A stretch of DNA of 42,874 nucleotides, taken from Candidatus Accumulibacter appositus. GTDB taxonomy: Bacteria; Pseudomonadota; Gammaproteobacteria; Burkholderiales; Rhodocyclaceae. A program made the translations under genes and the position numbers. Below the pieces are notes generated by a model. That model saw only the letters and a list, made by a program, of their open reading frames with translations, was not told the DNA's origin and made no database searches. Location: the NCBI GenBank assembly GCA_000585055.1, contig JEMX01000019.1, positions 1,457 through 44,330 of the forward strand, read 5' to 3'. Shown here one piece after another: positions 27,095-36,797 of the stretch (position 1 is the stretch's first letter; the number at the start of each line of letters is the position of its first letter).

Positions 27095-28150
27095 ATGACC
27101 TACCTCGCCAAACCCAGACTCCACCATCCCACTCTCGCCAAGAACCGTGTCGGCTACACCCGCCGCGACTACGAGGGCAAGATATCGACGCTCTGTGCCG
27201 GGTGTGGCCACGACTCGATCTCGGCGGCAATCATCCAGGCCTGCTGGGAACTCGACATCGAGCCGCATCGCGTCGCCAAGCTTTCCGGGATCGGCTGCTC
27301 GTCGAAGACACCGGATTACTTCCTCGGCAACTCGCATGGCTTCAACACCGTGCACGGGCGCATGCCGTCAGTCCTCACCGGCGCCAACCTGGCCAACCGC
27401 GAATTGATCTACCTCGGCGTTTCCGGTGACGGCGACTCGGCGTCGATCGGCCTTGGCCAGTTTGCGCACGTCCTGCGCCGCGGCGTCAACATGACCTACA
27501 TCGTCGAAAACAACGGCGTCTATGGACTGACCAAAGGGCAGTTCTCGGCGACCGCCGACAAGGGTTCGAAATCGAAACGCGGACTGGCCAACAACGACAC
27601 CCCGATCGACCTCGCCAGCTTGGCGCTGGTCATGGGCGCGACCTATATCGGACGCAGCTTCTCGGGCGACAAAGCGCAGCTGGTACCGCTGATCCGGGGC
27701 GCGATCGCGCACCAGGGCGCGGCGGTGATCGACGTCGTCTCGCCGTGCATCGCCTTCAACAACCATTCCGGCAGCACCAAGAGCTACGACTACGTGCGCG
27801 AGCACAACGAAGCGGTCAACCGGCTGGACTTCTTCCCGCAACGCGAGGAGATCACCACCGAGTACGGCGAAGGCGAGGTCATCGATGTCCGCCAGCACGA
27901 CGGCTCCATCCTCCGCCTGCGCAAACTGCACGCCGAGTACGACCCCAGCGACCGGGTGCGCGCCATGGCCTACGTCCAGGAGCACGCCGCACGCGGCGAA
28001 GTGGTCACCGGCCTGCTCTACGTGGACAACGAGGCCTGTGACCTGCACCAGCAGATCAACACCGTAGAACATGCCTTGAACACCCTGAGTGCCGCTGAAC
28101 TGTGCCCCGGCTCGGCGGTGCTCGAGAAGATCAACGCCTCGCTGCGCTGA
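27095..28150 (+). CDS. korB: 2-oxoacid:acceptor oxidoreductase, beta subunit (TPP-binding)
   Basis: A 351-residue TPP-binding beta subunit. Motifs are TLCAGCGHDSISAAIIQA, KLSGIGCSSKTPDYF, HGRMPSVLTGANLANRE and the TPP-Mg motif SGDGDSASIGLGQF with MTYIVENNGVYGLTKGQFS. The C-terminal segment is typical of KorB. Its ATG follows the korA stop by one base, so it is in the same operon. Cytoplasmic; gives acyl-CoA, CO2 and reduced carrier. Confidence 0.93.
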   Translation: MTYLAKPRLHHPTLAKNRVGYTRRDYEGKISTLCAGCGHDSISAAIIQACWELDIEPHRVAKLSGIGCSSKTPDYFLGNSHGFNTVHGRMPSVLTGANLANRELIYLGVSGDGDSASIGLGQFAHVLRRGVNMTYIVENNGVYGLTKGQFSATADKGSKSKRGLANNDTPIDLASLALVMGATYIGRSFSGDKAQLVPLIRGAIAHQGAAVIDVVSPCIAFNNHSGSTKSYDYVREHNEAVNRLDFFPQREEITTEYGEGEVIDVRQHDGSILRLRKLHAEYDPSDRVRAMAYVQEHAARGEVVTGLLYVDNEACDLHQQINTVEHALNTLSAAELCPGSAVLEKINASLR

Positions 28151-28248
28151 GCGAACGCACTGCAGACGGGCGGCAGGACATTTCCCCGCATATCGCCGCG
28201 GCCCCGCGTAGCCATCAAGTGTGCACTGCTGTCGCCCTGCCCGACCGG

Positions 28249-28254
28249 TATAAT
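28249..28254 (+). promoter_or_regulatory. Candidate -10 element (TATAAT) for psd
   Basis: A perfect TATAAT lies 30 bases before the GTG start of psd. The -35 region (CTGCTG at 28226-28231, 17-base spacer) is weak. The element lies outside the kor operon, so psd probably has its own promoter. Confidence 0.45.
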
Positions 28255-28283
28255 CGCGACTTGTTCATTTCGCTGGCGCACTC

Positions 28284-29138
28284 GTGTCCGACCGTCTCGC
28301 CGTATTGGCCCAGTACCTGCTGCCCAAGCAGGCCCTTACCACCCTCGCCGGCAGCTTTGCCGGCGCGCAAGCCGGCGGGCTCACCACCCAGGTCATCCGC
28401 TGGTTCGTGAAGCGTTACCGAGTCGACCTGAGCGAAGCTGCCGATCCCGACCCCACCAGCTACAAGACCTTCAACGACTTCTTTACGCGCGCCCTGCGCT
28501 CCGATGCACGACCGCTGGCCGACGCCGACTTCCTGTGCCCGGTAGACGGCGCGATCAGTCAGTTCGGCAGGATCGAAGGCGAGCAGATTTTTCAGGCCAA
28601 AGGCCACCACTACTCGGCCACGGCCCTGGTCGGCGGCGATGCCGAACTGGCGGCCGGCTTCGCCGATGGCGCGTTCGCGACACTCTATCTCAGCCCGCGC
28701 GACTATCACCGCATCCACATGCCATTCGACGGGCGACTGACGCGCATGATGCACGTACCTGGCGAGCTGTTTTCGGTCAATCCGGCGACTGCACGCGGCG
28801 TCCCCGGGTTGTTCGCGCGCAACGAACGCGTGGTCTGCGTTTTCGAAGCCGAGTTCGGCCGCTTCATTCTGGTCCTCGTCGGTGCGACCATCGTCGGCAG
28901 CATGGCCACCGTCTGGCATGGCCGCGTGAATCCACCGCGCAGCGGAAAAATCCGCGAATGGTCTTATGATGGGCAGCAGATCCTGCTTGCGAAAGGCGAA
29001 GAAATGGGGCGCTTTCTGCTCGGTTCGACGGTCGTCATGCTGTTCCCCAGGCACCTGCTGCATTTCAACCCCGCCTGGGCACCTGCCGGCGCAGTTCGCC
29101 TGGGCGAGAACATGGCCAGCAGCGTCGAGCGGCGCTGA
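28284..29138 (+). CDS. psd: Phosphatidylserine decarboxylase proenzyme
   Basis: A 284-residue pyruvoyl enzyme that makes phosphatidylethanolamine at the inner membrane. It starts at GTG 28284 (MSDRLAVLAQYLLPKQALT). Key marks are YKTFNDFFTRALR, CPVDGAISQFGRIEG, LSPRDYHRIHMPFDG and the self-cleavage LGST in RFLLGSTVVMLF. Length is near the shorter end for type I Psd (E. coli 322). The C-terminal NMASSVERR is short. The next gene follows after 13 bases. Confidence 0.96.
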   Translation: MSDRLAVLAQYLLPKQALTTLAGSFAGAQAGGLTTQVIRWFVKRYRVDLSEAADPDPTSYKTFNDFFTRALRSDARPLADADFLCPVDGAISQFGRIEGEQIFQAKGHHYSATALVGGDAELAAGFADGAFATLYLSPRDYHRIHMPFDGRLTRMMHVPGELFSVNPATARGVPGLFARNERVVCVFEAEFGRFILVLVGATIVGSMATVWHGRVNPPRSGKIREWSYDGQQILLAKGEEMGRFLLGSTVVMLFPRHLLHFNPAWAPAGAVRLGENMASSVERR

Positions 29139-29151
29139 ACAGAGGCCACTG

Positions 29152-29931
29152 ATGAAGCCACTCCCGCTAGGGTCAGCACTCGCCGCGCTGGCTCTCGCAA
29201 TTGTCGCTCCCGCGAACGCAGCCGGCGCCATGCCCATTGGCGACTGCGCCGATCCACAGGCGGCGACCGACCTCTCGCAGTGCGACTTCTCACGCCAGAA
29301 GCTGGCCGGCAAGAACCTCCGCGGTGCGCGCCTGGCAGGGGTGCAGATGGAAAGCGCGGACTTTCGCCAGGCCGATCTGCGCGACGCCGACTTGCGCGGC
29401 AGCAACGCCAAGTGGGCAAACTTTGCCGCGGCCCAACTGGCTGCTGCCGACCTGCGCGACGCCGACCTTTTTCACGCCACGTTCGACGACGCAGACCTGA
29501 GCAACAGCAAGCTGCAGGGCGCCAATCTGTTTGGCGCCAACCTGATCAACACCAAGGCCACAGGCGCCGATTTCTCCGGAGCCTACCTCAAAGACATCCT
29601 GATGGAGGGGATTGACCTCAGCGGCGGCTCGATCCGCAACTGCAATGCCCTGCGCGGCGTCTTTTCGGACGCGCGCCTGGTCGGCGCCGACCTCTCCGGC
29701 GCCGACCTGACCGGTGCCGCCATGGATAACGCCGATCTCTCGCACAGCACCCTCAAGGGCACCCGCCTCGCCGGCGCGACCTTGCGGCATGCCCTGTTCA
29801 AAGGCGCCAACCTCGACGCAGCCGACTTCAGCAACGCCGATCTCTGGGACGCGAATTTCCAGCAGGCAACGAATCTGGATGATTCAGTCCGAGCAGCCTT
29901 GGCCGAGCCCTTCGTGGTCAGGGGACGCTGA
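29152..29931 (+). CDS. Exported pentapeptide-repeat protein
   Basis: A 259-residue protein with a signal peptide (about 1-23, ending ANAAG). From about residue 40 it is built from A(D/N)LxX pentapeptides (ADFRQADLRDADLRGS and many more), forming a right-handed quadrilateral beta-helix in this family. There are three cysteines (DCADP, QCDFS and NCNAL), two of them near the start. It is probably periplasmic or secreted. Function is unknown; an adjacent gene relationship to psd is suggested only by spacing. Confidence 0.93.
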   Translation: MKPLPLGSALAALALAIVAPANAAGAMPIGDCADPQAATDLSQCDFSRQKLAGKNLRGARLAGVQMESADFRQADLRDADLRGSNAKWANFAAAQLAAADLRDADLFHATFDDADLSNSKLQGANLFGANLINTKATGADFSGAYLKDILMEGIDLSGGSIRNCNALRGVFSDARLVGADLSGADLTGAAMDNADLSHSTLKGTRLAGATLRHALFKGANLDAADFSNADLWDANFQQATNLDDSVRAALAEPFVVRGR

Positions 29932-29987
29932 GTAACGCGGCCGCGCCTCTTTCTTCCTGAACAAGTGCCCAAGGCTGAAAAAAGTCC

Positions 29988-30035
29988 AAAAAAACGCTCC
30001 CTTCCCGGCAAGCACCGCCGGATTCGCGTTTTTTT
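29988..30035 (+). terminator. Putative terminator after the pentapeptide-repeat gene
   Basis: Outer arms AAAAAAACGC (29988-29997) and GCGTTTTTTT (30026-30035) flank a CCGGC/GCCGG inner hairpin and end in a T-run. It could act in either direction. Confidence 0.6.
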
Positions 30036-30232
30036 CCGTTTTTTCCTTTTTGGCGAACCCGCAAGTTCGACCATCGTACCGCTGCTCTGTGTATCCTAGA
30101 CGCCGTTTGACTTGCTTGGCTTTTTTCAGCACGCAGCCACGACTATCAGCCGCTGTTGATGTGGAAGTCGCGTACGCGACGCACGACGCGCCCTTCTCCC
30201 CTTGTCCGAGAAGGGTGGGGGAAGAGGGGGAA

Positions 30233-30280
30233 ACGGTCATGACTTTCATGATCCGGGCTATCTCGACATGTCATGACCGT
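30233..30280. promoter_or_regulatory. Inverted repeat ACGGTCATGA / TCATGACCGT
   Basis: Perfect 10-base arms (30233-30242 and 30271-30280) lie just before the AGGAG box of the chemoreceptor gene. They could be an operator or an mRNA hairpin near the start; not determined. Confidence 0.45.
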
Positions 30281-30295
30281 TAGCAGGAGAACGAA

Positions 30296-31417
30296 ATGCT
30301 TTTTGGAAGCCGGGAGAAAATCCGCAGCCTTGCGGCGCGCCTCGGCGAGCTTGAGCAGCAGAATCAGGCGCTGCGCGAGCAACTGGCGTCCGCCCAGGCC
30401 GTGCGCGACGACTGCCTGCAAGCCGCAGCGGCTGGCGAAAAGCGCAGCAAGGAACTGCAGCAGCTGTTTCGTTCCTTCCAGTCCTATCGTCAGTCGCTGG
30501 CGGAATCGCAGCAGACCCTCGCCACCTTGGCCAATCGCCTGCGCGACGAAAAGAAGGAAACGCACGCCGCCGCCGGCATTGCCGCGAGCAGCCGCGAATC
30601 GGTAAACACCATCAGTACCGAATTGAACCAGCTCGCCGGTGACTCGCGCAGCGCGCTGGAAAAAGTGCTCAGTCTGCAAGGCAGTAGCGAGAAGATCGGC
30701 GGCATCGTCCAGCTGATCAAGGAGATTGCCGACCAGACCAACCTCCTGGCACTCAACGCGGCCATCGAAGCGGCGCGTGCGGGTGAATCCGGCCGCGGTT
30801 TCGCGGTCGTCGCCGACGAAGTCCGCAAGCTCGCCGACCGAACGACACGGGCCACCAGCGACATCTCGCGGTTGGTCACCAGTATCCAGGGCGAGACCGT
30901 TTCGGCGCAGGGCTGTATCAGCCATCTCGCCGAGCAGTCTGATTCCTTCAGTGATCAGGGACGCCAGGCATCGACCGCAATCGGCGGCATTACCCGCCTC
31001 ACCACGCGAATGGAACGAAGCATTGCCACGGGCGCGCTGCGTAGTTTCGTCGAACTGGCCAAGATCGACCATCTGCTGTTCAAGTTCGACGTCTATCAGA
31101 TGTTCATGGGCGCCTCGGCCAAGAACCCCGACGACTTCGCCTCGCATACCAACTGCCGCCTGGGCCAGTGGTATTATGCGGGCGACGGACAGCTCTACGG
31201 CGCTCAACTCGATGGTTACCGGGCAATCGAAACGCCGCATGTCGCGGTTCACCAGCACGGTCGCGCAGCCGTCGCGGCGTATTGCGCGGGCGACTTCGCT
31301 GGCGGCGTGGGCGCCATCGAGCAAATGGAAGCCGCCAGCATGGCTGTGCTGCAGGGCCTAGAAAGAATGGCCCAGGATGGCGAAGCCAGACCCGACACCC
31401 TTTTCGTGGAACACTGA
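30296..31417 (+). CDS. Soluble methyl-accepting chemotaxis protein with CZB domain
   Basis: A 373-residue protein with no membrane segment. It begins with a coiled coil (about residues 5-90). Residues about 130-190 hold the highly conserved MCP hairpin ([20 protein letters not shown], then [21 protein letters not shown]). The C-terminal CZB-type zinc-binding domain shows [26 protein letters not shown] and [15 protein letters not shown], holding the His and Cys ligands of this family. It is probably a cytoplasmic chemoreceptor like TlpD, with redox or metal sensing. AGGAG precedes ATG 30296. Confidence 0.93.
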   Translation: MLFGSREKIRSLAARLGELEQQNQALREQLASAQAVRDDCLQAAAAGEKRSKELQQLFRSFQSYRQSLAESQQTLATLANRLRDEKKETHAAAGIAASSRESVNTISTELNQLAGDSRSALEKVLSLQGSSEKIGGIVQLIKEIADQTNLLALNAAIEAARAGESGRGFAVVADEVRKLADRTTRATSDISRLVTSIQGETVSAQGCISHLAEQSDSFSDQGRQASTAIGGITRLTTRMERSIATGALRSFVELAKIDHLLFKFDVYQMFMGASAKNPDDFASHTNCRLGQWYYAGDGQLYGAQLDGYRAIETPHVAVHQHGRAAVAAYCAGDFAGGVGAIEQMEAASMAVLQGLERMAQDGEARPDTLFVEH

Positions 31418-31441
31418 CCCGGCATCAATTGCCGTCTTTTC

Positions 31442-32095
31442 ATGTCTGCACGCAATACCCTGACCGCAGCCCGCCACATCGTGGTCGAGGGCCCCATTGG
31501 CGCCGGCAAGACGAGTCTTGCGCGACGCCTCGGCACGCATATCGATGCGCAACTGCTGCTCGAACAGCCCGAGCGGAATCCCTTCTTGAGTCGCTTTTAC
31601 CAAGACCAAGAGCGCTTTGCCCTGCAAACGCAGTTGTTCTTCCTGTTTCAGCGCCTCGACCAGCTACGCGACCTGTCACAACCCGATTTCTTCGTACGCC
31701 CGGTGGTGGTTGACTATCTGCTGGAAAAGGATCCGCTGTTTGCGCTACTGACGCTCAGTGAAGACGAATACGGGTTGTACCGCAAAATCTATGAACAGCT
31801 ATCACCCACGGTGACGCCGCCCGATCTGGTGATCTACCTGCAAGCCAAGCCGGAAACCTTGATCGCACGCGTCCGCAAACGCGGTGTCGACATGGAACGG
31901 CGGATCGGCGACGCCTATCTGACGGTCCTTGCGGAAAGCTATATGCGCTTCTTCCACAATTACGATGCGGCGCCGGTGATGGTGGTCAACTCGGAAAACA
32001 TCAACTTCGTCGATTCCGACGACGATTTTCAACTGCTCGTGAAGCGCATCGAATCGATGCGTGGACACCGCGAGTATTTCAACCGGGGAGAGTAA
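31442..32095 (+). CDS. Deoxynucleoside kinase family protein
   Basis: A 217-residue P-loop kinase. [16 protein letters not shown] is Walker [12 protein letters not shown] is the family region and [13 protein letters not shown] is the LID-type segment. Family members phosphorylate deoxyribonucleosides; in proteobacteria the gene often sits by panB, as it does here, with panB starting 4 bases after its TAA. Substrate is not predictable. ATG 31442. Confidence 0.9.
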   Translation: MSARNTLTAARHIVVEGPIGAGKTSLARRLGTHIDAQLLLEQPERNPFLSRFYQDQERFALQTQLFFLFQRLDQLRDLSQPDFFVRPVVVDYLLEKDPLFALLTLSEDEYGLYRKIYEQLSPTVTPPDLVIYLQAKPETLIARVRKRGVDMERRIGDAYLTVLAESYMRFFHNYDAAPVMVVNSENINFVDSDDDFQLLVKRIESMRGHREYFNRGE

Positions 32096-32099
32096 ACCC

Positions 32100-32912
32100 A
32101 TGTCCACCCATGTCGCGACGCGCAGGCGCACGCACGTCGATCTCGCAACAATGCGTGCCAACGGCGAAAAGATCGCCATGCTCACGTGTTACGACGCGAG
32201 CTTCGCGCAGCTCTGCGACGCTGCCGACGTCGATGTACTGCTTATCGGCGACTCGCTCGGCATGGTCCTGCAAGGCCGCGAGTCGACGCTGGCAGTGACG
32301 CTCAACGACATTGCCTACCACACGGCCAGTGTCGTGCGCGGCAGCCAGCGCCCTTTAATCATCGCCGACATGCCCTTCGGCAGCTTCCAGGAAAGCCCCC
32401 AGCAGGCGCTGCGCAACGCCGTCAGCCTAATTGCCGGTGGCGCACAGATGGTCAAGCTCGAAGGTGGCGCGGAGATGGCCGACACCACGCGCTTCCTGAC
32501 CAGCCGAGGTATTCCAGTCTGCGGCCACGTCGGGCTCACCCCACAATCGGTACACCAGATCGGCGGCTACCGCGTCCAGGGCAGGGACGATTCCGGGGCT
32601 GCCAGACTGCTGGCCGACGCACTCGCCCAGCAGGAGGCTGGCGCCACGCTTATCGTCCTCGAAGCAATTCCCGAGACACTGGCCGCTGACCTCACTTCCC
32701 GCCTCGCCATTCCGACCATCGGCATCGGTGCCAGCGGCGCATGCTCGGGGCAGGTACTCGTCCTGCACGACATGCTCGATATCTCGACCAGCAGGAAGCC
32801 GCGCTTCGTCAGGAATTTCATGACCGGCCAGCCGTCCATCGCCGCAGCCATCGCCGCCTACGTTGCCGCCGTCAAGAATGGCAGCTTTCCGGGGCCCGAA
32901 CACTGCTACTGA
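32100..32912 (+). CDS. panB: 3-methyl-2-oxobutanoate hydroxymethyltransferase
   Basis: First step of pantothenate synthesis: transfers a hydroxymethyl group from methylenetetrahydrofolate to 3-methyl-2-oxobutanoate. The 270-residue protein has [26 protein letters not shown] (metal-binding Asp), [38 protein letters not shown] and [10 protein letters not shown] (catalytic Glu). ATG 32100 follows GGGGAGAG. It precedes panC by about 76 bases. Confidence 0.97.
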   Translation: MSTHVATRRRTHVDLATMRANGEKIAMLTCYDASFAQLCDAADVDVLLIGDSLGMVLQGRESTLAVTLNDIAYHTASVVRGSQRPLIIADMPFGSFQESPQQALRNAVSLIAGGAQMVKLEGGAEMADTTRFLTSRGIPVCGHVGLTPQSVHQIGGYRVQGRDDSGAARLLADALAQQEAGATLIVLEAIPETLAADLTSRLAIPTIGIGASGACSGQVLVLHDMLDISTSRKPRFVRNFMTGQPSIAAAIAAYVAAVKNGSFPGPEHCY

Positions 32913-32988
32913 TACTGATGGCCGTAGCAAAAAAATCGTCTACCAGCAAAGCGTTCTTTCCGAGTTTCACAAGAGGTTCAGCAAGCGT

Positions 32989-33834
32989 ATGCAGATTCAC
33001 TCCCAAATCCCTGAGCTGCGTCGAGCGCTGGCGAATCGTGGGCGGGTCGTTCTCGTACCCACCATGGGCAACCTGCACGCCGGCCACATCGCGCTGATGA
33101 CCGAGGCGCGCGCGCATGGCGATACTGTCGTCGCCAGCATTTTCGTCAACCGTCTGCAGTTCGGACCCAGTGACGACTTCGACCTCTATCCGCGTACCCT
33201 GCAGGACGACTGCGACAAGCTCTCCGCCGCCGGCGTCGACCTGCTGTTTGCGCCGAGCGAGAGCGATCTCTACCCGGAAGCGCAGCAATACCACGTCGAA
33301 CCGCCGCCGAGCCAGAATCAGCTCGACGGCGAGTTCCGCCCCGGTCACTTCCGCGGCGTCGCCACCGTTGTGCTCAAATTGTTCAACATCGTTCAGCCGC
33401 AGGCCGCGCTGTTCGGCAAGAAGGACTACCAGCAATTGATGGTGCTGCGCAATATGACGCGCCAGCTGGCGTTGCCGATCGACATCATCGGCGGCGAGAC
33501 GGTCCGTGCCGACGACGGTCTGGCGCTCTCTTCGCGCAACGGCTACCTGTCGGCGGCCGAGCGCTACGAAGCGCCGCGCCTGCAACGCCTCCTGCAGCGC
33601 ATCGGCACGGCGATCCGCGCAGGAGAAACCGACTTCGCCCGCCTCGAACGCGAAGCGGCCAGCGAACTTGACCAGCATGGCTGGAAAACGGACTACATCG
33701 CCGTGCGTCGACAGGCCGACCTGCAGCTTCCCGATGATGACAGAAAACAAGCGCTGGTGGTGCTCGCGGCGAGCCGGCTGGGCGCCGCACGACTGATCGA
33801 CAATCTCGAAATTGATGCCCGCGACGGCCGTTGA
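32989..33834 (+). CDS. panC: Pantoate-beta-alanine ligase
   Basis: A 281-residue cytoplasmic synthetase that joins pantoate to beta-alanine using ATP. It carries TMGNLHAGH (HIGH-like), [43 protein letters not shown] and [13 protein letters not shown] (KMSKS-like). I chose ATG 32989; longer frames upstream have no panC similarity. The ribosome-binding site (AGAGG) is about 12 bases away, so weak. The stop overlaps the panD promoter. Confidence 0.97.
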   Translation: MQIHSQIPELRRALANRGRVVLVPTMGNLHAGHIALMTEARAHGDTVVASIFVNRLQFGPSDDFDLYPRTLQDDCDKLSAAGVDLLFAPSESDLYPEAQQYHVEPPPSQNQLDGEFRPGHFRGVATVVLKLFNIVQPQAALFGKKDYQQLMVLRNMTRQLALPIDIIGGETVRADDGLALSSRNGYLSAAERYEAPRLQRLLQRIGTAIRAGETDFARLEREAASELDQHGWKTDYIAVRRQADLQLPDDDRKQALVVLAASRLGAARLIDNLEIDARDGR

Positions 33835-33858
33835 CAGGCGGCAATTAGCCGCTACAAT
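33831..33858 (+). promoter_or_regulatory. Sigma-70 promoter for panD
   Basis: TTGACA (33831-33836) and TACAAT (33853-33858) are separated by 16 bases. The -35 overlaps the panC stop codon, so panD has its own promoter. The spacer holds the palindrome GCGGC-AATTA-GCCGC (33838-33852), which could be a repressor site. Confidence 0.75.
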
Positions 33859-33893
33859 GCCCTTCCCCCTTTAACTCAACACCCGGTGATTCC

Positions 33894-34277
33894 ATGCAGA
33901 GGACAATGCTGAAGTCGAAGCTGCACCGCGTCAGCACCACACACGCCGAACTCCACTATGAAGGTTCGTGCGCCATTGACGAAGACCTTCTGGATGCCGC
34001 GAATATCCGAGAATACGAACAGATCGACATCTGGAACGTCAACAACGGCGAGCGTTTCACAACCTACTCGCTGCGTGCCGAGCGCGGATCCGGCGTCATC
34101 TCGGTAAATGGCTCGGCTGCCCGCCGCGCCGCGCCGGGTGACATTCTGATCATCGCCAGCTTCGCGGTGTACAACGAAGTCGAGCTTGCCAAGTACGCTC
34201 CGAAACTGATCTACGTGGATACCCAGAATCGCATCGTCCGCACCGCCGGCACGATTCCGACGCAGGCTGCTGCCTGA
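33894..34277 (+). CDS. panD: Aspartate 1-decarboxylase proenzyme
   Basis: A 127-residue pyruvoyl enzyme that makes beta-alanine for pantothenate. The start [20 protein letters not shown] matches the family N-terminus. Self-cleavage at Gly24-Ser25 is visible in YEGSCAID, and [17 protein letters not shown] sequence ([18 protein letters not shown]) follows. ATG 33894 is favoured over the in-frame ATG at 33906. It pairs with panB/panC upstream and has its own promoter. Confidence 0.97.
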   Translation: MQRTMLKSKLHRVSTTHAELHYEGSCAIDEDLLDAANIREYEQIDIWNVNNGERFTTYSLRAERGSGVISVNGSAARRAAPGDILIIASFAVYNEVELAKYAPKLIYVDTQNRIVRTAGTIPTQAAA

Positions 34278-34307
34278 GCGTTCAAACGCGTCAGCTCTGG
34301 CGCAGTG

Positions 34308-34350
34308 CAAAAAAAGAAGCCGCGACCCAGTCACCCAGTCGCGGCTTCTT
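34308..34350. terminator. Bidirectional intrinsic terminator between panD and the NYN gene
   Basis: A 14-base perfect stem pairs 34312-34325 with 34337-34350. It has an A-tract on one side and a T-tract on the other, and serves the convergent genes. Confidence 0.92.
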
Positions 34351-34447
34351 TGCTTTCAGGCTCTCGCGGAGGCCACATTCGGCCCCAGCTTGCGTGCGTC
34401 GAGAGACCGCACACGGCCGGGCCTAGGCCTGCTGGGGCGCTCGCCGG

Positions 34448-36040
34448 TCACTCTGTTTCCGGCGCAGCCTTGGGCTTGCGCGGCCGACGCGGTCGCGGCG
34501 CCGGCTTCTTGACCGGAGCAAGCTCTGACTGCTCGCTACTGGCCGGGAGCACGGCCGTTTCGACAACGACGACGCTCGCTTCCGAGGCTGGCGTGGCCGC
34601 GGCCTGATCACCGGGTGCAGCGGACTTGGCAGCACCGGCGAGCGCGCTATCGACGGTCTTCGCCGCCGCCCGCCGGCGCCCGGTCGCCCGCGGTTTTGCC
34701 GCCGGCTTCTGCTCTGCCATGGCTTCCGGCTGCGGACGCTCGGTCTCGGCTTCGCTGGCCACCTCGAACGATGGTCGTGCTGATGAGGCGTCAGGCGATC
34801 CAGGAAGTTCGGACAGTGGCAAGGCTGGCAAAGCGTCCGCAGATTGCGCAGAGTTCGCAGATTCAGCGTGCTCCGACGACTGGGGTGATGCAGACGCAGA
34901 CGCTTGCGGTACTTCGCCTGCGGCAGGTGGCACTGGCGGGGCTACGGTCGCATCCTGGCCTTGACGGGCATCGCCTTCGGCACCGTCGACTCCTTCAACG
35001 CTCTCGACCGCCGCCGTGTCGTCCTTGCCCGCCTTCTGCTCGCGGCCTCGCTTGGCGCCTTTTTCGCCGCCCTTTCGTCGGCCCTGCCCCTTGTTGCGGC
35101 GGCCTCCAGGGTGCTCGCCCTGCTCATCCCCATTCGTCGCGCCCTCACTGGCCGCTTCGGGCGCTGCCAGCGGCAGCCCCTCGGCATCCAGTTCAGCGCT
35201 TGCTTCACCCGCCGCATCACCGCCGTTGCTGCGATACACGTAGGTGCCCGACTTTTCGTCGCGACCAATGAGCAGCAGCCCACGTTTCTGCGCCTCTTCG
35301 AGCAGGTTGCCAAAGGCCCGAAAGCCGTAGTACGACTCGTTGAAATCGGGCTTGCGCCGCTTTATCGCCTCCTTGAGCATCGACGCCCAAATCTTGCTGC
35401 TGTCGCCGCGCTCGCCGATCAGCGCGTCGAAGGTCGCCACTGCCAGTTCGACGGCCTTGCTGCGACGCGCCTCGAGTTCCTCCTTGCGCTGCGCATCCTC
35501 CTCGGGCGAGCGCCTGGCTAGCGGTTGCACCTCTTTCGAATTGCGCCGCGCAGAGCGCTGGATCTCGCGCACCAGATCGTCGTAGAAAATGAACTCGTCG
35601 CAGTTGGCGATCAAGAGATCCGACGTCGACTGCTTGACGCCGACACCAATCACCGACTTGGCGTTCTCGCGCAACTTGGACACCAGCGGCGAAAAATCGG
35701 AGTCGCCGCTGATGATAACGAAAGTGTCGACATGCGACTTGGTGTAGCACAGGTCGAGGGCATCGACGACCAGCCGGATGTCGGCCGAGTTCTTGCCCGA
35801 CTGGCGCAGGTGCGGTATTTCGATCAGCTCGAAGTTCGCTTCATGCATCGCGGCTTTGAAACCCTTGTATCGCTCCCAGTCGCAATAAGCCTTCTTGACG
35901 ACGATGCTGCCCTTCAGTAACAACTTCTCCAGTACCGGCTTGATGTCGAACTTGTCGTAATTCGCATCGCGAACGCCAAGGGCAACGTTCTCGAAGTCAC
36001 AAAACAGCGCCATGCTGGCGGTTTCGGGCGCTACAGCCAT
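34448..36040 (-). CDS. NYN-domain nuclease-like protein with OST-HTH/LOTUS domain
   Basis: A 530-residue protein. Residues about 10-160 are a NYN (PIN-like, LabA/DUF88) domain with ALFCDFENVALGVRD, KNSADIRLVVDALDLCY and VIISGDSDFSPLVSKLRE, which carry the conserved Asp residues expected of a metal-dependent RNase. Residues about 190-270 fit an OST-HTH/LOTUS domain (WASMLKEAIKRRKPDFNESYYGF). From about 275 the protein is a low-complexity tail, with Gly/Arg/Lys-rich and Ala/Pro-rich runs (PGGRRNKGQGRRKGGEKGAK). It is likely an RNA-binding nuclease in the cytoplasm; target unknown. ATG 36040 has a modest GGAGA box 9 bases upstream. Confidence 0.9.
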   Translation of the reverse strand: MAVAPETASMALFCDFENVALGVRDANYDKFDIKPVLEKLLLKGSIVVKKAYCDWERYKGFKAAMHEANFELIEIPHLRQSGKNSADIRLVVDALDLCYTKSHVDTFVIISGDSDFSPLVSKLRENAKSVIGVGVKQSTSDLLIANCDEFIFYDDLVREIQRSARRNSKEVQPLARRSPEEDAQRKEELEARRSKAVELAVATFDALIGERGDSSKIWASMLKEAIKRRKPDFNESYYGFRAFGNLLEEAQKRGLLLIGRDEKSGTYVYRSNGGDAAGEASAELDAEGLPLAAPEAASEGATNGDEQGEHPGGRRNKGQGRRKGGEKGAKRGREQKAGKDDTAAVESVEGVDGAEGDARQGQDATVAPPVPPAAGEVPQASASASPQSSEHAESANSAQSADALPALPLSELPGSPDASSARPSFEVASEAETERPQPEAMAEQKPAAKPRATGRRRAAAKTVDSALAGAAKSAAPGDQAAATPASEASVVVVETAVLPASSEQSELAPVKKPAPRPRRPRKPKAAPETE

Positions 36041-36797
36041 AAATTGTCTTCTCCACAGATTGCGCCGCGCCTGAGCGTGGCGGCTTGATGTCGCCAGAAG
36101 GCGTAGAGGGCGCCGGAACGCCCTGGCAGCACGCAGCAGCCAGCAAATCCACTACAGCTGAGTGTGGCGAACGATCGCGGGTCGACGAACATTCGAAATG
36201 CTCGACGAACTCGCGAGATCGAGTCCATTGGCGATGGTAAACAAATGCCTGCAGGAAGCAAGGAAAAGGTCCGCTTGAACCAAGCCGTATGGCGCCGGAG
36301 AGTTCGGAGGTGGCTGCGCGCTCGCTAGCGCATCAGCCAACGATAAGCTTTTTGCCCGGTCAACAGCGCGCCTCGCGGTCCCGGTCACCACGCTCGCGAC
36401 ACAGCGGTCTTGATACCGGCTAGCAAGTAGTCCAGCTGTGTGGCGATGGGCAGAATCAACTCGGCGAACCCGAGCTGCGCCTAGCCTATCCGATCAAGCG
36501 TGCCGTTGGATCGTCCTGCGGCGCCGGCCCGCAGCCAATCCCGCCGGCGCCAGGGCCAGCATGGAAAGCACTGCCTCGCGCACGTCGCGGCTGGCGTAAT
36601 CGTCAGTCGGAGCGTGTTGGCCGAAGGTCGCCACGACAAGCGGATGGCCACCTTCGCCCCGAAGTCGTACCATTGGCGTTCGCGCTGACCAGACTAGGGG
36701 TGGTAAGCACGGCCAGCTGGCCGGTCGGGCGTCGCTCTCCCTCGCCAAAACCCGCTACGGGAAATTGCGCCAGCGCTAATCCGACGAAAGGAACCCC
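36041..36797. other. Long intergenic stretch, possibly with a serine-hydrolase remnant
   Basis: No complete gene is seen in 757 bases. On the minus strand about 36494-36690 a frame reads MVRLRGEGGHPLVVATFGQH and continues like the last strand and helix of a class A beta-lactamase-type serine hydrolase; the catalytic part is missing. I regard it at best as a degraded remnant. Nothing else is convincing. Confidence 0.3.

Larger units (their letters stand above)
29932..30295. other. Intergenic stretch with terminator and palindrome
   Basis: It contains a terminator-like element (29988-30035), a pyrimidine/purine-biased hairpin CCCTTCTCCCC...AGAAGGG (30190-30216 region) and a 10-base inverted repeat before the chemoreceptor gene. 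No gene is supported. Confidence 0.6.

Noticed and set aside
28215..29411. Minus-strand ORF opposite psd
   Set aside because: Shadow frame; psd motifs on the plus strand are complete.
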